A stretch of DNA of 64,000 nucleotides from Bacteroides sp. (GCF_028690125.1 NZ_JAQVBV010000007.1:124001-188000); one strand, 5' to 3'; shown: positions 45,152 to 54,439, counted from the first letter of the stretch. Translations and numbers: made by a program. Notes: a model not told the origin generated them from the sequence alone.

Positions 45152-45886
45152 TTAAAGTTTAAATTTAGGATCTTTGTGATATGCCCTGCTATTAAATTGA
45201 TATAAAGCAGCACCACGTTTTGAACCTGTTTTATCTATTTTATCCGTTTTTTCTATAAATCCCATGTCGGCTACCCGTTTACGGAAGTTACGTTTATCTA
45301 TTGGTTCTCCATAAATAGCTTCATACAAACTTTGCAATTGAGATAATGTGAAGAGCCTAGGTAATAAATTGAAACCGATAGGCTCTATTGATGCCTTTTG
45401 TTTCATCAGTTCCCGTGCATTATTAACCATTTTCGGATGGTCGAAAATCAAGGAAGGTAGTTTATGGATATTTATCCAATAAGCATTATGATTCTGAACT
45501 AATTCTCTATTGTATTCATTAATATTGATCAGTGCATAATAAGCCACAGAAATTACTCGTTCACCCGGATCTCGATCAACAGCTCCAAAAGTTCCGACTT
45601 GTTCCATATACACATTCTCCAAACCGGTAAGTTCAGTGAGTACACGTTTGGCAGCTTCATCTACGCTTTCATCTTTTTGGACAAATCCTCCCATAAGTGA
45701 CCATTCGCCCATTGCCGGAGCAAAATTTCTTTTTAATAGCAGCAAACTTATCTCCCCTTCATTAAATCCAAAGATGATGCAATCGACGCTTACATAAAGT
45801 GTAGGATTCGAACTGTAACAACCTTTTTGCTGCACTTCTTTCATTGTAAGATAATTTGGATTTACAATTAAGTTATTTTGATTCAT
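45152..45886 (-). CDS. Nudix-type transcriptional regulator (AraR/NrtR-like)
   Basis: A 244-residue protein with an N-terminal Nudix fold and a C-terminal winged helix. The Nudix box is broken: GFVQKDESVDEAAKRVLTELTGL has Val for the first catalytic Glu and Leu for the second, so hydrolysis is unlikely. The C-terminal part (FTLSQLQSLYEAIYGEPIDKRNFRKRVADMGFIEKTDKI) is the DNA-binding domain of NrtR-type regulators. Such a protein, AraR, controls L-arabinose use in Bacteroides thetaiotaomicron, which makes it the likely regulator of the GH51, epimerase and other genes here. Start codon is uncertain (MNQNN or MIEMNQNN, 3 codons apart). Confidence 0.85.
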   Translation of the reverse strand: MNQNNLIVNPNYLTMKEVQQKGCYSSNPTLYVSVDCIIFGFNEGEISLLLLKRNFAPAMGEWSLMGGFVQKDESVDEAAKRVLTELTGLENVYMEQVGTFGAVDRDPGERVISVAYYALININEYNRELVQNHNAYWINIHKLPSLIFDHPKMVNNARELMKQKASIEPIGFNLLPRLFTLSQLQSLYEAIYGEPIDKRNFRKRVADMGFIEKTDKIDKTGSKRGAALYQFNSRAYHKDPKFKL

Positions 45887-45909
45887 TTCTATCATCTTTC
45901 CAATAATGA

Positions 45910-47049
45910 CTATTTTTCTACAGAGAATTTGAAGATACACTCACTATTATAGGTTTCACCTGGTTCTAGAATTACAGAAGGCCAATCTTCTTTGTTAGGG
46001 CTGTCAGGATAATGTTGTGTTTCCAGACATACAGAAGCGCGTTGATTATAAACAATACCTTTTTTTCCGGTTACGGTCCCATTTAGAAAGTTACCGGTAT
46101 ATACTTGGATTCCCGGTTCATTCGTATATACTTCTAAACTAATTCCAGACTGGAGAGAGGTTAGTTTGGCAGCTATTTGGTGGATGTCTCCTTTAGTGTT
46201 CAAAACCCAATTATGATCATAACCATTTCCATGCTTTAGCTGAATGAAGTCATTGTTATTTATGTCTTGTCCGATTGCTTTTGGAGCAGTAAAGTCCATT
46301 GGAGTATTATTCACACAAGCAATTTCTCCTGTAGTCATAGATGTGCTGTCTATCGGTGTATAATAATTAGCATTTATATACAAAATATCGTCAGTAGAGA
46401 CATTTGACGGATTACCGGAGAGATTGAAGAATGAATGATTAGTCATATTAATGACTGTTTTTTTATCTGTAACTGCTTTATATTTGATTTCAATAGCATT
46501 GTCATTTGTTAATTGATAGGTTACTTTTGCTGTAACATTACCGGGGAAGTTTTCATCTCCATCCGGTGAAAAATAAGTTAGTTCCAATGTTGATGAATCA
46601 ATTTGTTTCGCATTATACACTTGACATTGCCATCCTTTCGGACCTCCATGCAAACAATGCCCATTTTTATTTTGGGGCAATTGAATCGTATCCCCCTCCA
46701 AAACAAAGCGTCCCTGATTGATACGATTGGCGTAACGACCTATAGAAGCACCAAAATTATTGGGTGTGTTGATGTAATCAGCAATGTTATCAAATCCCAA
46801 AACTACATCTTGCATTTTACCATTTTTATCGGGCACTATGATAGATACAATACGCCCACCAAAGTTGGTAATACATACTTCCATACCAGCTTCATTTTTT
46901 AACGCATAAAGAGCAGTTTGGATATTATTTACTTCTGTTTGAAATTTTACCGGGTCAAGACCCGATAAAGTCAGCTTGGACACTGGCTTGTTATTGCACG
47001 CTAATAGTATCATTACGGCGATTACTGTAAATAGGAAATGTTTTTTCAT
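45910..47049 (-). CDS. Aldose 1-epimerase lipoprotein
   Basis: A 379-residue mutarotase anchored at the membrane: a lipobox VMILLACNN at residues 12-20 puts Cys18 at the mature N-terminus. The galactose mutarotase fold follows, with GASIGRYANRI (Asn and Arg of the active site), INMTNHSFFNLSG (catalytic His), and NGYDHNWVL. Length and lipobox fit the extracellular or periplasmic family members that supply beta- or alpha-anomers to sugar transporters. It is the first gene of the epimerase-regulator-GH51 transcript and has paired palindromes in front of it. Confidence 0.92.
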   Translation of the reverse strand: MKKHFLFTVIAVMILLACNNKPVSKLTLSGLDPVKFQTEVNNIQTALYALKNEAGMEVCITNFGGRIVSIIVPDKNGKMQDVVLGFDNIADYINTPNNFGASIGRYANRINQGRFVLEGDTIQLPQNKNGHCLHGGPKGWQCQVYNAKQIDSSTLELTYFSPDGDENFPGNVTAKVTYQLTNDNAIEIKYKAVTDKKTVINMTNHSFFNLSGNPSNVSTDDILYINANYYTPIDSTSMTTGEIACVNNTPMDFTAPKAIGQDINNNDFIQLKHGNGYDHNWVLNTKGDIHQIAAKLTSLQSGISLEVYTNEPGIQVYTGNFLNGTVTGKKGIVYNQRASVCLETQHYPDSPNKEDWPSVILEPGETYNSECIFKFSVEK

Positions 47050-47114
47050 GGTATTATTATAATTGTAAATGAGATTTTTATCTTATTTTGGGTGTGAAAG
47101 TAACACTTTTGTTT

Positions 47115-47131
47115 AGTGTATCATATACACT
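47115..47131. promoter_or_regulatory. Palindromic operator candidate 1
   Basis: AGTGTAT-CAT-ATACACT has perfect 7-base arms around a 3-base centre. Together with the next site, it lies 66-97 bases upstream of the epimerase start (47049), and so upstream of its promoter. Confidence 0.6.
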
Positions 47132-47133
47132 CA

Positions 47134-47146
47134 TGTATGTTATACA
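47134..47146. promoter_or_regulatory. Palindromic operator candidate 2
   Basis: TGTAT-GTT-ATACA has the same core half-sites (TGTAT...ATACA) as site 1. The centres are 17 bases apart, near one and a half helical turns. A shared core in two tandem copies favours a real regulator site, most simply for the Nudix-type regulator at 45152. Confidence 0.6.
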
Positions 47147-47275
47147 GCATAAAGATGAAAATGGCTATCAGTTATCAAAAAAATAGAATTAGCGATGAAA
47201 ATAGATGGTATAGTTGTATTTTTCATTTAAAAGAAGTAATATTGCATGGAAAAGAATAAATAACAATACAATAGT

Positions 47276-48319
47276 ATGAAACGAAGCATTAAGCGTCTTC
47301 CTAAATCTACGCAAGAAGAACTCAATTATTTAGTAGAGTCTATAATACGTCATATACCAAAGTGTGCAATGATTGTTTTATATGGCAGCTATGCTCGTGG
47401 TGGATATGTGTTGTGGGATGAGAGGATAGAGTTTGGTATTCATACTTCCTATCAAAGTGATTTGGACATCTTGGTTTTAACTTATAATTCGAGTGCACGC
47501 ATTACTGAGGGGCAATTAGAAGAAAAAGTGGTTAGAAATTATCATAAAGCTTTTGCTTCCAGGCGTCATGCCGCACCTCAATTTATTGTAGAAGACATTA
47601 ATTCTTTTAATAAGTCTCTTGACCAAAGGCGTTATTTTTACACAGATATTGTAAAAGAAGGTATTAAACTTTATGATGATAAAAAATTTAAATTAATGAA
47701 ACCTCATGCACTTTCTTTCAAAGAGATCAAAAATATTGCTGAAGAAGAATTCAATAAGTGTTATCCGTTTGCTATTGGATTCATGAAGTATGCTTATATT
47801 GCTTTAGAGGATGAAATGAATGAACTGGGAGCTTTCCAACTTCATCAGGCTTGTGAAAGATTTTATTATTCCATAGAACTTGTTTTTGTGAATTATCGTC
47901 CTAAAAGTCATAAACTGAAAGATCTTGAAAGTAAGTGTAAAAAATATTCTCGCGATATAGCAACCGTATTTCTTCATAATACCGAATTTGAGAAGCATTG
48001 CTATGATTTGCTTTGTCGTGCTTATATTGAGTCACGGTATAATAAGGATTATGTAGTAACAAGAGAAGAGTTGGCATATATGCTCCAAAGAGCTGAGATT
48101 TTGAAAAAGATTACCTATACAGTTTGTTCCGAGCGACTACTTGCTTATGATTCAATGAGCGATACAGAAAATCAGAAGTTTACAGAGGTTTATCAAACTA
48201 CTGAAAGGAAGGATATACCTACTTTGGCGGCAGATGAATTGGAAGATTCAAAGAATGATCCTGAAGAAAATGATATGTGTGGGAATGATTTTAAAGAAAA
48301 TAGTTCTGAAAGAAAATGA
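47276..48319 (+). CDS. Fused MNT nucleotidyltransferase and HEPN protein
   Basis: A 347-residue protein with two domains. The N-terminal minimal nucleotidyltransferase has VLYGSYARGG (GSxAxG, residues 37-42) and SDLDILVL (Asp62 and Asp64), separated by an unusually long insert with VLWDERIEFGIHTSYQ. A HEPN domain spans about residues 140-265 (FQLHQACERFYYSIELVFV, SHKLKDLESKC). Paired MNT and HEPN proteins form type VII toxin-antitoxin systems in which MNT AMPylates HEPN; here both are in one chain. No RxxxxH ribonuclease motif is evident. The C-terminal tail is acidic and Asn/Glu/Lys-rich. Its role is unknown. Confidence 0.8.
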   Translation: MKRSIKRLPKSTQEELNYLVESIIRHIPKCAMIVLYGSYARGGYVLWDERIEFGIHTSYQSDLDILVLTYNSSARITEGQLEEKVVRNYHKAFASRRHAAPQFIVEDINSFNKSLDQRRYFYTDIVKEGIKLYDDKKFKLMKPHALSFKEIKNIAEEEFNKCYPFAIGFMKYAYIALEDEMNELGAFQLHQACERFYYSIELVFVNYRPKSHKLKDLESKCKKYSRDIATVFLHNTEFEKHCYDLLCRAYIESRYNKDYVVTREELAYMLQRAEILKKITYTVCSERLLAYDSMSDTENQKFTEVYQTTERKDIPTLAADELEDSKNDPEENDMCGNDFKENSSERK

Positions 48320-48360
48320 TCCCAAAGAATTCCGTATGAGTTTGTCGGTTAATAAATAAA

Positions 48361-48393
48361 TTAGGGGTGGCTTTACTAAAAAGCCACCCCTAA
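48361..48393. terminator. Bidirectional terminator between MNT-HEPN gene and galK
   Basis: Thirteen-base perfect arms (TTAGGGGTGGCTT and its complement) surround a short A-rich loop. It ends the rightward and leftward transcripts that converge here. Confidence 0.88.
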
Positions 48394-48413
48394 TATTTTA
48401 TGAGAGATGTTTT

Positions 48414-49568
48414 TTATTCTAATCTACGTGAACCGTCACCGATTACTACATCATAAACTTTAGGGCTTCTGCCGAATTTGGCTTTGAAAGCTTCTTTTGT
48501 TTTTTCGATGAAGTTGTCGTACAATTCTTCTTTCACTAAGTTTATAGTACAGCCACCGAAGCCACCACCCATAACACGAGAACCTGTTACGCCATATTCT
48601 TTAGCGCAATCATTCAGGAAGTCAAGTTCTTCGCAGCTTACTTCGTACAACTTACTCATGCCATGGTGCGTTTCATACATCTTCTTACCTACAGTTTCGT
48701 AATCGTCTTTTTCCAATGCATCACATACATCAAGTACACGTTGAATTTCTTCGATCACATATTCAGCACGCATATAGTCTTCTTCATTGATGTCAGCTTT
48801 TGCTTCCTGTAACATTTCCATTGTACAGTCACGTAAGAATTCTACATGAGGATGTTTTTTCTGGATAGCAGCAACAGCAGCTTCACAACTTTGACGACGT
48901 TTGTTGTAAGCAGAAGATGCCAATTCATGTTTAACAACAGAATCTAGCAATACTAAACGATATCCTGTTGGATGGAAAGGGAAATATTGATATTCCAAAG
49001 AACGGCAATCCAAGCGAATCAAGCTACCAGCTTTACCGAATACGGAAGCAAACTGATCCATGATACCACAGTTTACTCCGCAGTAGTTATGTTCAGTAGC
49101 TTGTCCAACTTTAGCCAATTCAAATTTATCAATTTTATTTTCACCAAACAATTCATTCAATGCAAAAGCATAAGTACTTTCCAAGGCAGCAGAAGAAGAC
49201 ATTCCTGCACCCAGAGGTACATCACCTGCAAAAGCAGTATTGAATCCCTTTACGTCTAAACCACGTTTGATCATTTCACGGCATACACCGAAAATATATC
49301 TTGCCCAACTGGCACGAGGGGCATCTTCTTCGTTCAGACCAAATTCAACATAGTCTTTCAAGTCGATAGAATAGGCTTTTACTTTGTCAGTGCCGTTTGG
49401 TTTAATTTCGGCGATCATGCCTTTGTCAATAGCTCCCGGAAATACGAATCCACCATTATAATCAGTATGTTCACCAATCAAGTTAATGCGCCCCGGAGAG
49501 GCATATACAAATCCCGTGGTTCCGTCAAAATGCTTGATGAAACGACTTCTTACGTATTCTATATCCAT
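48414..49568 (-). CDS. galK: Galactokinase
   Basis: A 384-residue GHMP kinase that phosphorylates galactose at C1. Visible signatures are the galactokinase motif GRINLIGEHTDYNGG, the ATP-binding PLGAGMSSSAALE, and GSRVMGGGFGGC near the end. Length is normal. It is the last gene of the galM-gluP-galK transcript, which takes up galactose, interconverts its anomers and phosphorylates it for the Leloir pathway. The other Leloir genes are not in this window. Confidence 0.97.
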   Translation of the reverse strand: MDIEYVRSRFIKHFDGTTGFVYASPGRINLIGEHTDYNGGFVFPGAIDKGMIAEIKPNGTDKVKAYSIDLKDYVEFGLNEEDAPRASWARYIFGVCREMIKRGLDVKGFNTAFAGDVPLGAGMSSSAALESTYAFALNELFGENKIDKFELAKVGQATEHNYCGVNCGIMDQFASVFGKAGSLIRLDCRSLEYQYFPFHPTGYRLVLLDSVVKHELASSAYNKRRQSCEAAVAAIQKKHPHVEFLRDCTMEMLQEAKADINEEDYMRAEYVIEEIQRVLDVCDALEKDDYETVGKKMYETHHGMSKLYEVSCEELDFLNDCAKEYGVTGSRVMGGGFGGCTINLVKEELYDNFIEKTKEAFKAKFGRSPKVYDVVIGDGSRRLE

Positions 49569-49606
49569 GATAAAATCTTTTTATAAGTTCGTTAATAATC
49601 GATTTA

Positions 49607-50926
49607 TTATTCAACAGGAATATTTTTGTTTACATTCTTGCAGCCAGCCAATGCATAATATAATATATAAGCAACACCTGCGAAGATTACCCAGAAACTA
49701 GACATATAACTGCTTGTAACGTCAGCTACACCACCCTGAATTAACGGGAGGATACCACCACCGCAAACCATTACCATGAAGATACCGGATGCCATTGCAG
49801 TATATTTTCCAAGGCCTTCTACGGCAAGATTGAAGATGCCACCCCACATGATAGAAGTACAAAGTCCACAAAGAATGAAGAACATAACACCTACAGGTAC
49901 TACGGCTATACCGAAACTGATGTCCGATTTGAATACAGGCATATTTACTGTTGCTTCAGTAGGAGCGAACATACCGATAAGTAAGAATGTCAATGCGAAT
50001 AGACAAACAGTGATAATTTGAGTTTTGCTGGAGAATTTAGCTCCGAGGGCACCGCCACAAAGACGACCTATCATCATCAGGAACCAATAGGTACCTACGA
50101 TAGATCCTGCGACTGCTGTATTCATTCCCAGACCCTGTGCACCGGCTGCATCTTGTGCAGTAGTAAGGAATAGGTTTACAAAGTTAGGAATACCAACTTC
50201 AACTCCTACATATACAAATATAGCTACTGTTCCAAGTACGAAATGACGGAAAGACATTGGGCTGTGAGCGTCTTTTACTTTATGGTCGGAAGCATGTTCC
50301 ATGTGAGGTTCAGGGATACTCATTGAAGCCAACACAATGAATACTACAGCGAAAATACCCATAGCGATAAATAAAGCCGGGTTGGCATCACTAATTCTAG
50401 TGTCTTGACTGATAGTACCAATCAGATAACCACCTAATACAGGAACGATTGTTGCAGCAATAGAGTTGATGGAGCCACCGAACTGGATCAACTGGTTACC
50501 AGTTTTTCCACCGCCACCTAGTGTATTTAACATTGGGTTTACTACTGCATTTAACATACACATAGAGAAACCGGAAACGAATGCACCTGTCAGATAGATC
50601 CAGAATGGTCCGAACTCACCTGGTTGGAATGGCATTTGTCCTGAAAGGAATTGAATTCCTACGCCAATGAATCCTACTGCAACGGCGATCAATGCTGTTT
50701 TTTTATAACCGATTTTTTTCAGCATAATACCAGCCGGAAGTCCCATAAATGCGTAAGCTATGAAATTAGCAGCATTTCCTAGCTGGGTCATCCAGTTGGG
50801 AGCATTGAATTGTTCTTTTACGATGAGTCCGAGAGGATTAGTGAATCCTGTAACGAATGAAATCATTGCAAAGAGGGCGAACATCATTGCTATTGGCAAT
50901 AGATAGCTCTTTTTTTCTTGTGTCAT
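49607..50926 (-). CDS. gluP: Glucose/galactose:H+ symporter (FHS family)
   Basis: A 439-residue inner-membrane transporter of the fucose/galactose/glucose MFS family. Twelve helices are visible. Motifs include FVTGFTNPLGLIVKEQFNAPNWMTQLGNAANFIAYAFMGLPAG and MLNTLGGGGKTGNQLIQFGGSINSIAATIVPVLGG, close to GluP of Brucella and the gluP of Bacteroides. It lies 38 bases upstream of galK and 50 bases downstream of galM and brings the sugar in for these enzymes. Confidence 0.92.
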   Translation of the reverse strand: MTQEKKSYLLPIAMMFALFAMISFVTGFTNPLGLIVKEQFNAPNWMTQLGNAANFIAYAFMGLPAGIMLKKIGYKKTALIAVAVGFIGVGIQFLSGQMPFQPGEFGPFWIYLTGAFVSGFSMCMLNAVVNPMLNTLGGGGKTGNQLIQFGGSINSIAATIVPVLGGYLIGTISQDTRISDANPALFIAMGIFAVVFIVLASMSIPEPHMEHASDHKVKDAHSPMSFRHFVLGTVAIFVYVGVEVGIPNFVNLFLTTAQDAAGAQGLGMNTAVAGSIVGTYWFLMMIGRLCGGALGAKFSSKTQIITVCLFALTFLLIGMFAPTEATVNMPVFKSDISFGIAVVPVGVMFFILCGLCTSIMWGGIFNLAVEGLGKYTAMASGIFMVMVCGGGILPLIQGGVADVTSSYMSSFWVIFAGVAYILYYALAGCKNVNKNIPVE

Positions 50927-50976
50927 GGTTTTAATAAATGTTAGTTTATAAATTAGATTAATTATTTTTCTGCTAT

Positions 50977-52074
50977 TTATCCTTCTACATCAAATTTGTA
51001 GACAGTAATTTGTTGGTACTCATCACCCGGCAACAAAGTTGCTGGAGGGAAATGTGCTTTATTGGGCGTATCCGGAAAACATTGTGCCTCAAAACATATA
51101 GCACTTCTGGCAGGGAATGTTGCTCCATGTGCACCTTCAAATCCATTCAACCAGTTACCCGTATAAAGCTGTACGCCACTTTCTGTTGTGTATACTTCCA
51201 TAGTACGTCCACTTTGGGGATCTTTGCAGGCAGCAGCCAAGTCCAGTGAACCATTTTCTGTTTTGTTCAGTACATAACAGTGGTCATACCCTGCACCAAA
51301 AACAAGCTGTTCGAATGGATCATTGATACGTTCGCCTACAGTGTATGGAGTACGGAAGTCCATTGGAGTACCCTCTACTTTAAGAATTTCTCCGGTTGGA
51401 ATAGAAACTTCATCAATAGGAATATAGAAATCGGCATTGATAGTAACGATATGGTCGTTTATAGTGGGAGTCGGCTTGGAAATACCTGCTAGATTGAAGA
51501 ATCCGTGGCTGGTTAGGTTTACAACTGTTGCTTTATCTGTATTAGCACGATATTCAATGGTTAGTGCATTTACTTCTTCTTCCAACCGATAAGTCATTTC
51601 TACTTCCAGATTACCCGGGAAACCCTCTTCGCCATCGGCAGAAACATAATTGAACTGTACTGCGCTTTCGTCAATTTGAATGGCATCCCATACACGTGCG
51701 TGAAAACCGGTAGGTCCTCCATGTAAGGAGTTAGGTCCATTGTTGATAGTCAATTGGTGCTCTTCACCGAATAAAATGAATTTTCCTTTAGCAATGCGGT
51801 TACCATAACGTCCGATAGTAGTGCTTAGAAATGGTTCCGGGCTATTAATGACGTGGTCTATACTGTCGTGTCCTAAAATTACATTGGCATATTTTCCGTT
51901 TCTGTCCGGTACCATGATTGAGAGAATGGCGCATCCGTAATTGGTTACAGCTACTTCCATTCCCTTTTTATTTTTAAGGATAAATAAGTCTGTTTTCTTA
52001 TTATTTATATCCTTTTGGAAATCTTCGCGGCTGAGCCCTGAGAGATTTCCCTCTGTTGGGAATGTGTTATTCAT
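50977..52074 (-). CDS. galM: Aldose 1-epimerase (galactose mutarotase)
   Basis: A 365-residue cytoplasmic mutarotase. Motifs are STTIGRYGNRIAKG, VNLTSHGFFNLAG with catalytic His, and GAGYDHCYVL, with Glu in the C-terminal CFEAQCFPDTPN. It lacks the signal peptide of the lipoprotein epimerase at 45910. The start is placed at MNNTF (52074); a frame open nine codons upstream begins with MQEILIIPN and is less likely. It leads the galM-gluP-galK transcript. The two epimerases in this window are clear paralogues. Confidence 0.94.
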   Translation of the reverse strand: MNNTFPTEGNLSGLSREDFQKDINNKKTDLFILKNKKGMEVAVTNYGCAILSIMVPDRNGKYANVILGHDSIDHVINSPEPFLSTTIGRYGNRIAKGKFILFGEEHQLTINNGPNSLHGGPTGFHARVWDAIQIDESAVQFNYVSADGEEGFPGNLEVEMTYRLEEEVNALTIEYRANTDKATVVNLTSHGFFNLAGISKPTPTINDHIVTINADFYIPIDEVSIPTGEILKVEGTPMDFRTPYTVGERINDPFEQLVFGAGYDHCYVLNKTENGSLDLAAACKDPQSGRTMEVYTTESGVQLYTGNWLNGFEGAHGATFPARSAICFEAQCFPDTPNKAHFPPATLLPGDEYQQITVYKFDVEG

Positions 52075-52288
52075 GTTTGGTATTATTAAAATTTCTTGCA
52101 AATAAAGGGAAATTCTTTGTTACTCACAAATTATTCCGACTAAATCTAAAGGAGCTTTTATGAAAGTTTAGCGTAATTACTTGAACCTCCTTCGTCTGGC
52201 AAGAAATTTTTCAGTCCAATCTTATTGCCAATCTTTATATTGATCAAATTTTAATTTCATCTTTTACTTAAAATTGAACTATTTTTCG

Positions 52289-52296
52289 TATGTTTG
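52289..52296 (+). promoter_or_regulatory. -7 box for manA (TATGTTTG)
   Basis: This exact TAnnTTTG match lies 60 bases before the manA start codon. TTTA at 52263-52266 is a -33 candidate, 22 bases away. Confidence 0.5.
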
Positions 52297-52355
52297 TCCC
52301 CGGATTTTTACAATCCGAGCGAATTTAATCTAAGTTTATAACAAGAAAAACAAAA

Positions 52356-53327
52356 ATGTATCCATTAAAATTCGAACCTATTCTGAAGCAGACGCTTTGG
52401 GGAGGCGACAAGATTATTCCATTCAAGCATTTGAACTCAGATTTGAAAGGAGTAGGAGAAAGTTGGGAGATTTCCGGTGTAGAAAACAATGAGTCTGTTG
52501 TGGCTAATGGACCGGACAAAGGTTTAACTTTAGCTGAAATGGTAAAAAGATATCGTGAGGAGCTGGTAGGCGAAGCGAACTATGACCGTTTTGGTAACAC
52601 ATTTCCTTTGTTGATCAAGTTTATTGATGCCAAGCAGGATTTATCCATTCAGGTGCACCCATCGGACGAGTTGGCAAAGAAACGTCATAACTCAATGGGA
52701 AAAACCGAAATGTGGTATGTCGTTGATGCAGACAAAGGTGCTAAATTACGTTCGGGTTTTTCTGAACAAATCACTCCTAAAGAATATAAAGAACGTGTAC
52801 TCGACAATACGATTACTGACGTATTGCAGGAATATGAAATTCGTCCGGGTGATGTATTCTTTCTTCCGGCAGGACGTATTCATAGTATAGGTGCCGGTGC
52901 GTTTATCGCTGAAATTCAGCAGACTTCCGACATCACTTATCGTATCTATGACTTCAATCGTAAGGATGCAAATGGAAAGACTCGTGAACTCCATACTGAT
53001 CTGGCTCGAGAAGCTATTGATTACGATGTGTTGGATGATTACCGTACTAAATATGATGCGGTGAAAGACGAACCGGTGGAATTGGTGGCATGTCCCTATT
53101 TTACTACTTCCGTATATGATATGACAGAAGAAATCAATTGTGATTATTCGGAACTTGATTCTTTTGTAATCTTTATCTGTATGGAGGGTGCTTGTAAAAT
53201 TAAGGATAATGACGGTAATGAGCTTTTTGTAGGTGCCGGTGAATCTATTCTGCTTCCTGCTACAACTCAAGATGTGACAATTACTCCGGAAGGAGGAAGT
53301 GTGAAACTTCTGGAAACATACGTATAA
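52356..53327 (+). CDS. manA: Mannose-6-phosphate isomerase (class I)
   Basis: A 323-residue zinc isomerase between mannose 6-phosphate and fructose 6-phosphate. It opens with the family block LKQTLWGGDKIIPF; metal ligands are in IQVHPSDELAKKRHN-like VHPSDE and GAFIAEIQQTSDITYRIYDF. The C-terminal half is a second cupin domain (GDVFFLPAGRIHSIGAGAFIAEIQ is the central block with the catalytic His). Length matches the short ManA type of Bacteroidota and Firmicutes. It is monocistronic and closed by a strong hairpin. Confidence 0.95.
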   Translation: MYPLKFEPILKQTLWGGDKIIPFKHLNSDLKGVGESWEISGVENNESVVANGPDKGLTLAEMVKRYREELVGEANYDRFGNTFPLLIKFIDAKQDLSIQVHPSDELAKKRHNSMGKTEMWYVVDADKGAKLRSGFSEQITPKEYKERVLDNTITDVLQEYEIRPGDVFFLPAGRIHSIGAGAFIAEIQQTSDITYRIYDFNRKDANGKTRELHTDLAREAIDYDVLDDYRTKYDAVKDEPVELVACPYFTTSVYDMTEEINCDYSELDSFVIFICMEGACKIKDNDGNELFVGAGESILLPATTQDVTITPEGGSVKLLETYV

Positions 53328-53346
53328 GTAATTAGTCAATATATAT

Positions 53347-53382
53347 AAAAGGCACGAATCTCAACAGAGATTCGTGCCTTTT
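53347..53382 (+). terminator. Terminator of manA
   Basis: Sixteen-base arms (AAAAGGCACGAATCTC and its complement) enclose a 4-base loop and end in T residues at 53379-53382. Confidence 0.92.
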
Positions 53383-53710
53383 ATATTTTCACATATGAGT
53401 ATTTCTATCATGATCCACGACTGACTGATTTCAAGCAAGAGAAAAGACTGTGAATTTATGCTATTCTATTAGGGGAGAGTTATTGTTTGGACTCGTATAA
53501 ACTATCTTAGGATTGTCCATAGAAATAGGATGAAAGAAAGGTAAAATAATATCCGATAGCAAAGTTAAAAAATATAGGAATATTTTTTTAAATACCAAAT
53601 AAAATTGTATTTTTAGACCATGTTATTAAATAATGATATACATAAGAATATATCTATGCTAAAGATAAAACGGATATACAAGTAATTATTGATGATAAAC
53701 TTAAAATTTA
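53383..53710. other. 328-base AT-rich intergenic region
   Basis: The region lies between the manA terminator and the amidase gene. I see no coding frame, no repeat and no clear promoter of the -33/-7 type. It may hold the amidase promoter in the AT-rich last 100 bases. Confidence 0.4.
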
Positions 53711-54295
53711 ATGAAAGTATTAATTGATAACGGTCACGGAGTGGAAACTCCGGGTAAGCGTTCCCCTGACGAGTCTTTGAGAGAATACGCTTACACTCGC
53801 GAGATTGCCGATCGGGTAGTGGGCAAGTTAAAAATTGAAGGGATTGATGCTGTGCGCATTGTACCTGAAGAAACAGATGTGTCGTTGGCCGAACGTGTAG
53901 CTCGTGCTAACCAGGCATATATGGAGGCTCAAAAACAAGCCATATTAGTATCTATTCACTGCAATGCGATGGGGAGCGGGCAGGAATGGATGCCAGCATC
54001 AGGGTGGAGCGTCTTTGTTGGAGGAAATGCTTCACAGAACAGTAATATACTTGCCAAGGCATTGGCACAAGCAGCACTAAACAAAAAAATAAAGGTGCGC
54101 CAACCTTCAAGTCAGGTACTATATTGGACTGCTGATCTCTATATCTGTCGCAAAACCAATTGTCCGACAGTTTTGATAGAAAACTTCTTTCAGGATAATG
54201 AGAAAGATGTAAAATTTCTCCTCTCCGAAGAAGGTAAGCAATGTGTGACAGATATTACAGTTGAAGGAATTAAAAATTATCTGAAAACGAAATGA
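53711..54295 (+). CDS. N-acetylmuramoyl-L-alanine amidase (Amidase_3)
   Basis: A 194-residue zinc amidase that cuts the amide bond between MurNAc and L-Ala in peptidoglycan. Zinc ligands and catalytic residues are in place: His9 (IDNGHG), Glu25 (REYAYTREIADRV), a His in VSIHCNAMG, and Glu in VLIENFFQDN. It has no signal peptide or extra binding domain, unlike envelope AmiC proteins. This is typical of the solitary amidases that lie near capsule loci and prophage-like regions in Bacteroides. No phage genes are seen around it. Confidence 0.9.
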   Translation: MKVLIDNGHGVETPGKRSPDESLREYAYTREIADRVVGKLKIEGIDAVRIVPEETDVSLAERVARANQAYMEAQKQAILVSIHCNAMGSGQEWMPASGWSVFVGGNASQNSNILAKALAQAALNKKIKVRQPSSQVLYWTADLYICRKTNCPTVLIENFFQDNEKDVKFLLSEEGKQCVTDITVEGIKNYLKTK

Positions 54296-54380
54296 TCAGG
54301 AAGGTTCTGATATTCTTTACCATATAGTTGGGGAAATCAGGTAGCATGGTGATATTAACTCATTAAGAAGTAACAATTAA

Positions 54381-54414
54381 TAGTGGATGAAGCAGTGATC
54401 GGTTTCATCCACTA
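54381..54414. repeat. Inverted repeat with 11-base arms
   Basis: Arms TAGTGGATGAA and TTCATCCACTA (at 54404-54414) enclose about 12 bases. No T-run follows, so it is a weak terminator at best. It is placed between the amidase gene and a gene remnant. Confidence 0.6.
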
Positions 54415-54439
54415 GGGTTCTGCTTATCCTGTTATATTG

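Noticed and set aside
52746..53339. A 197-codon open frame antisense to manA
   Set aside because: Shadow of the manA gene; the composition is unlike a real protein and the manA frame holds all motifs.
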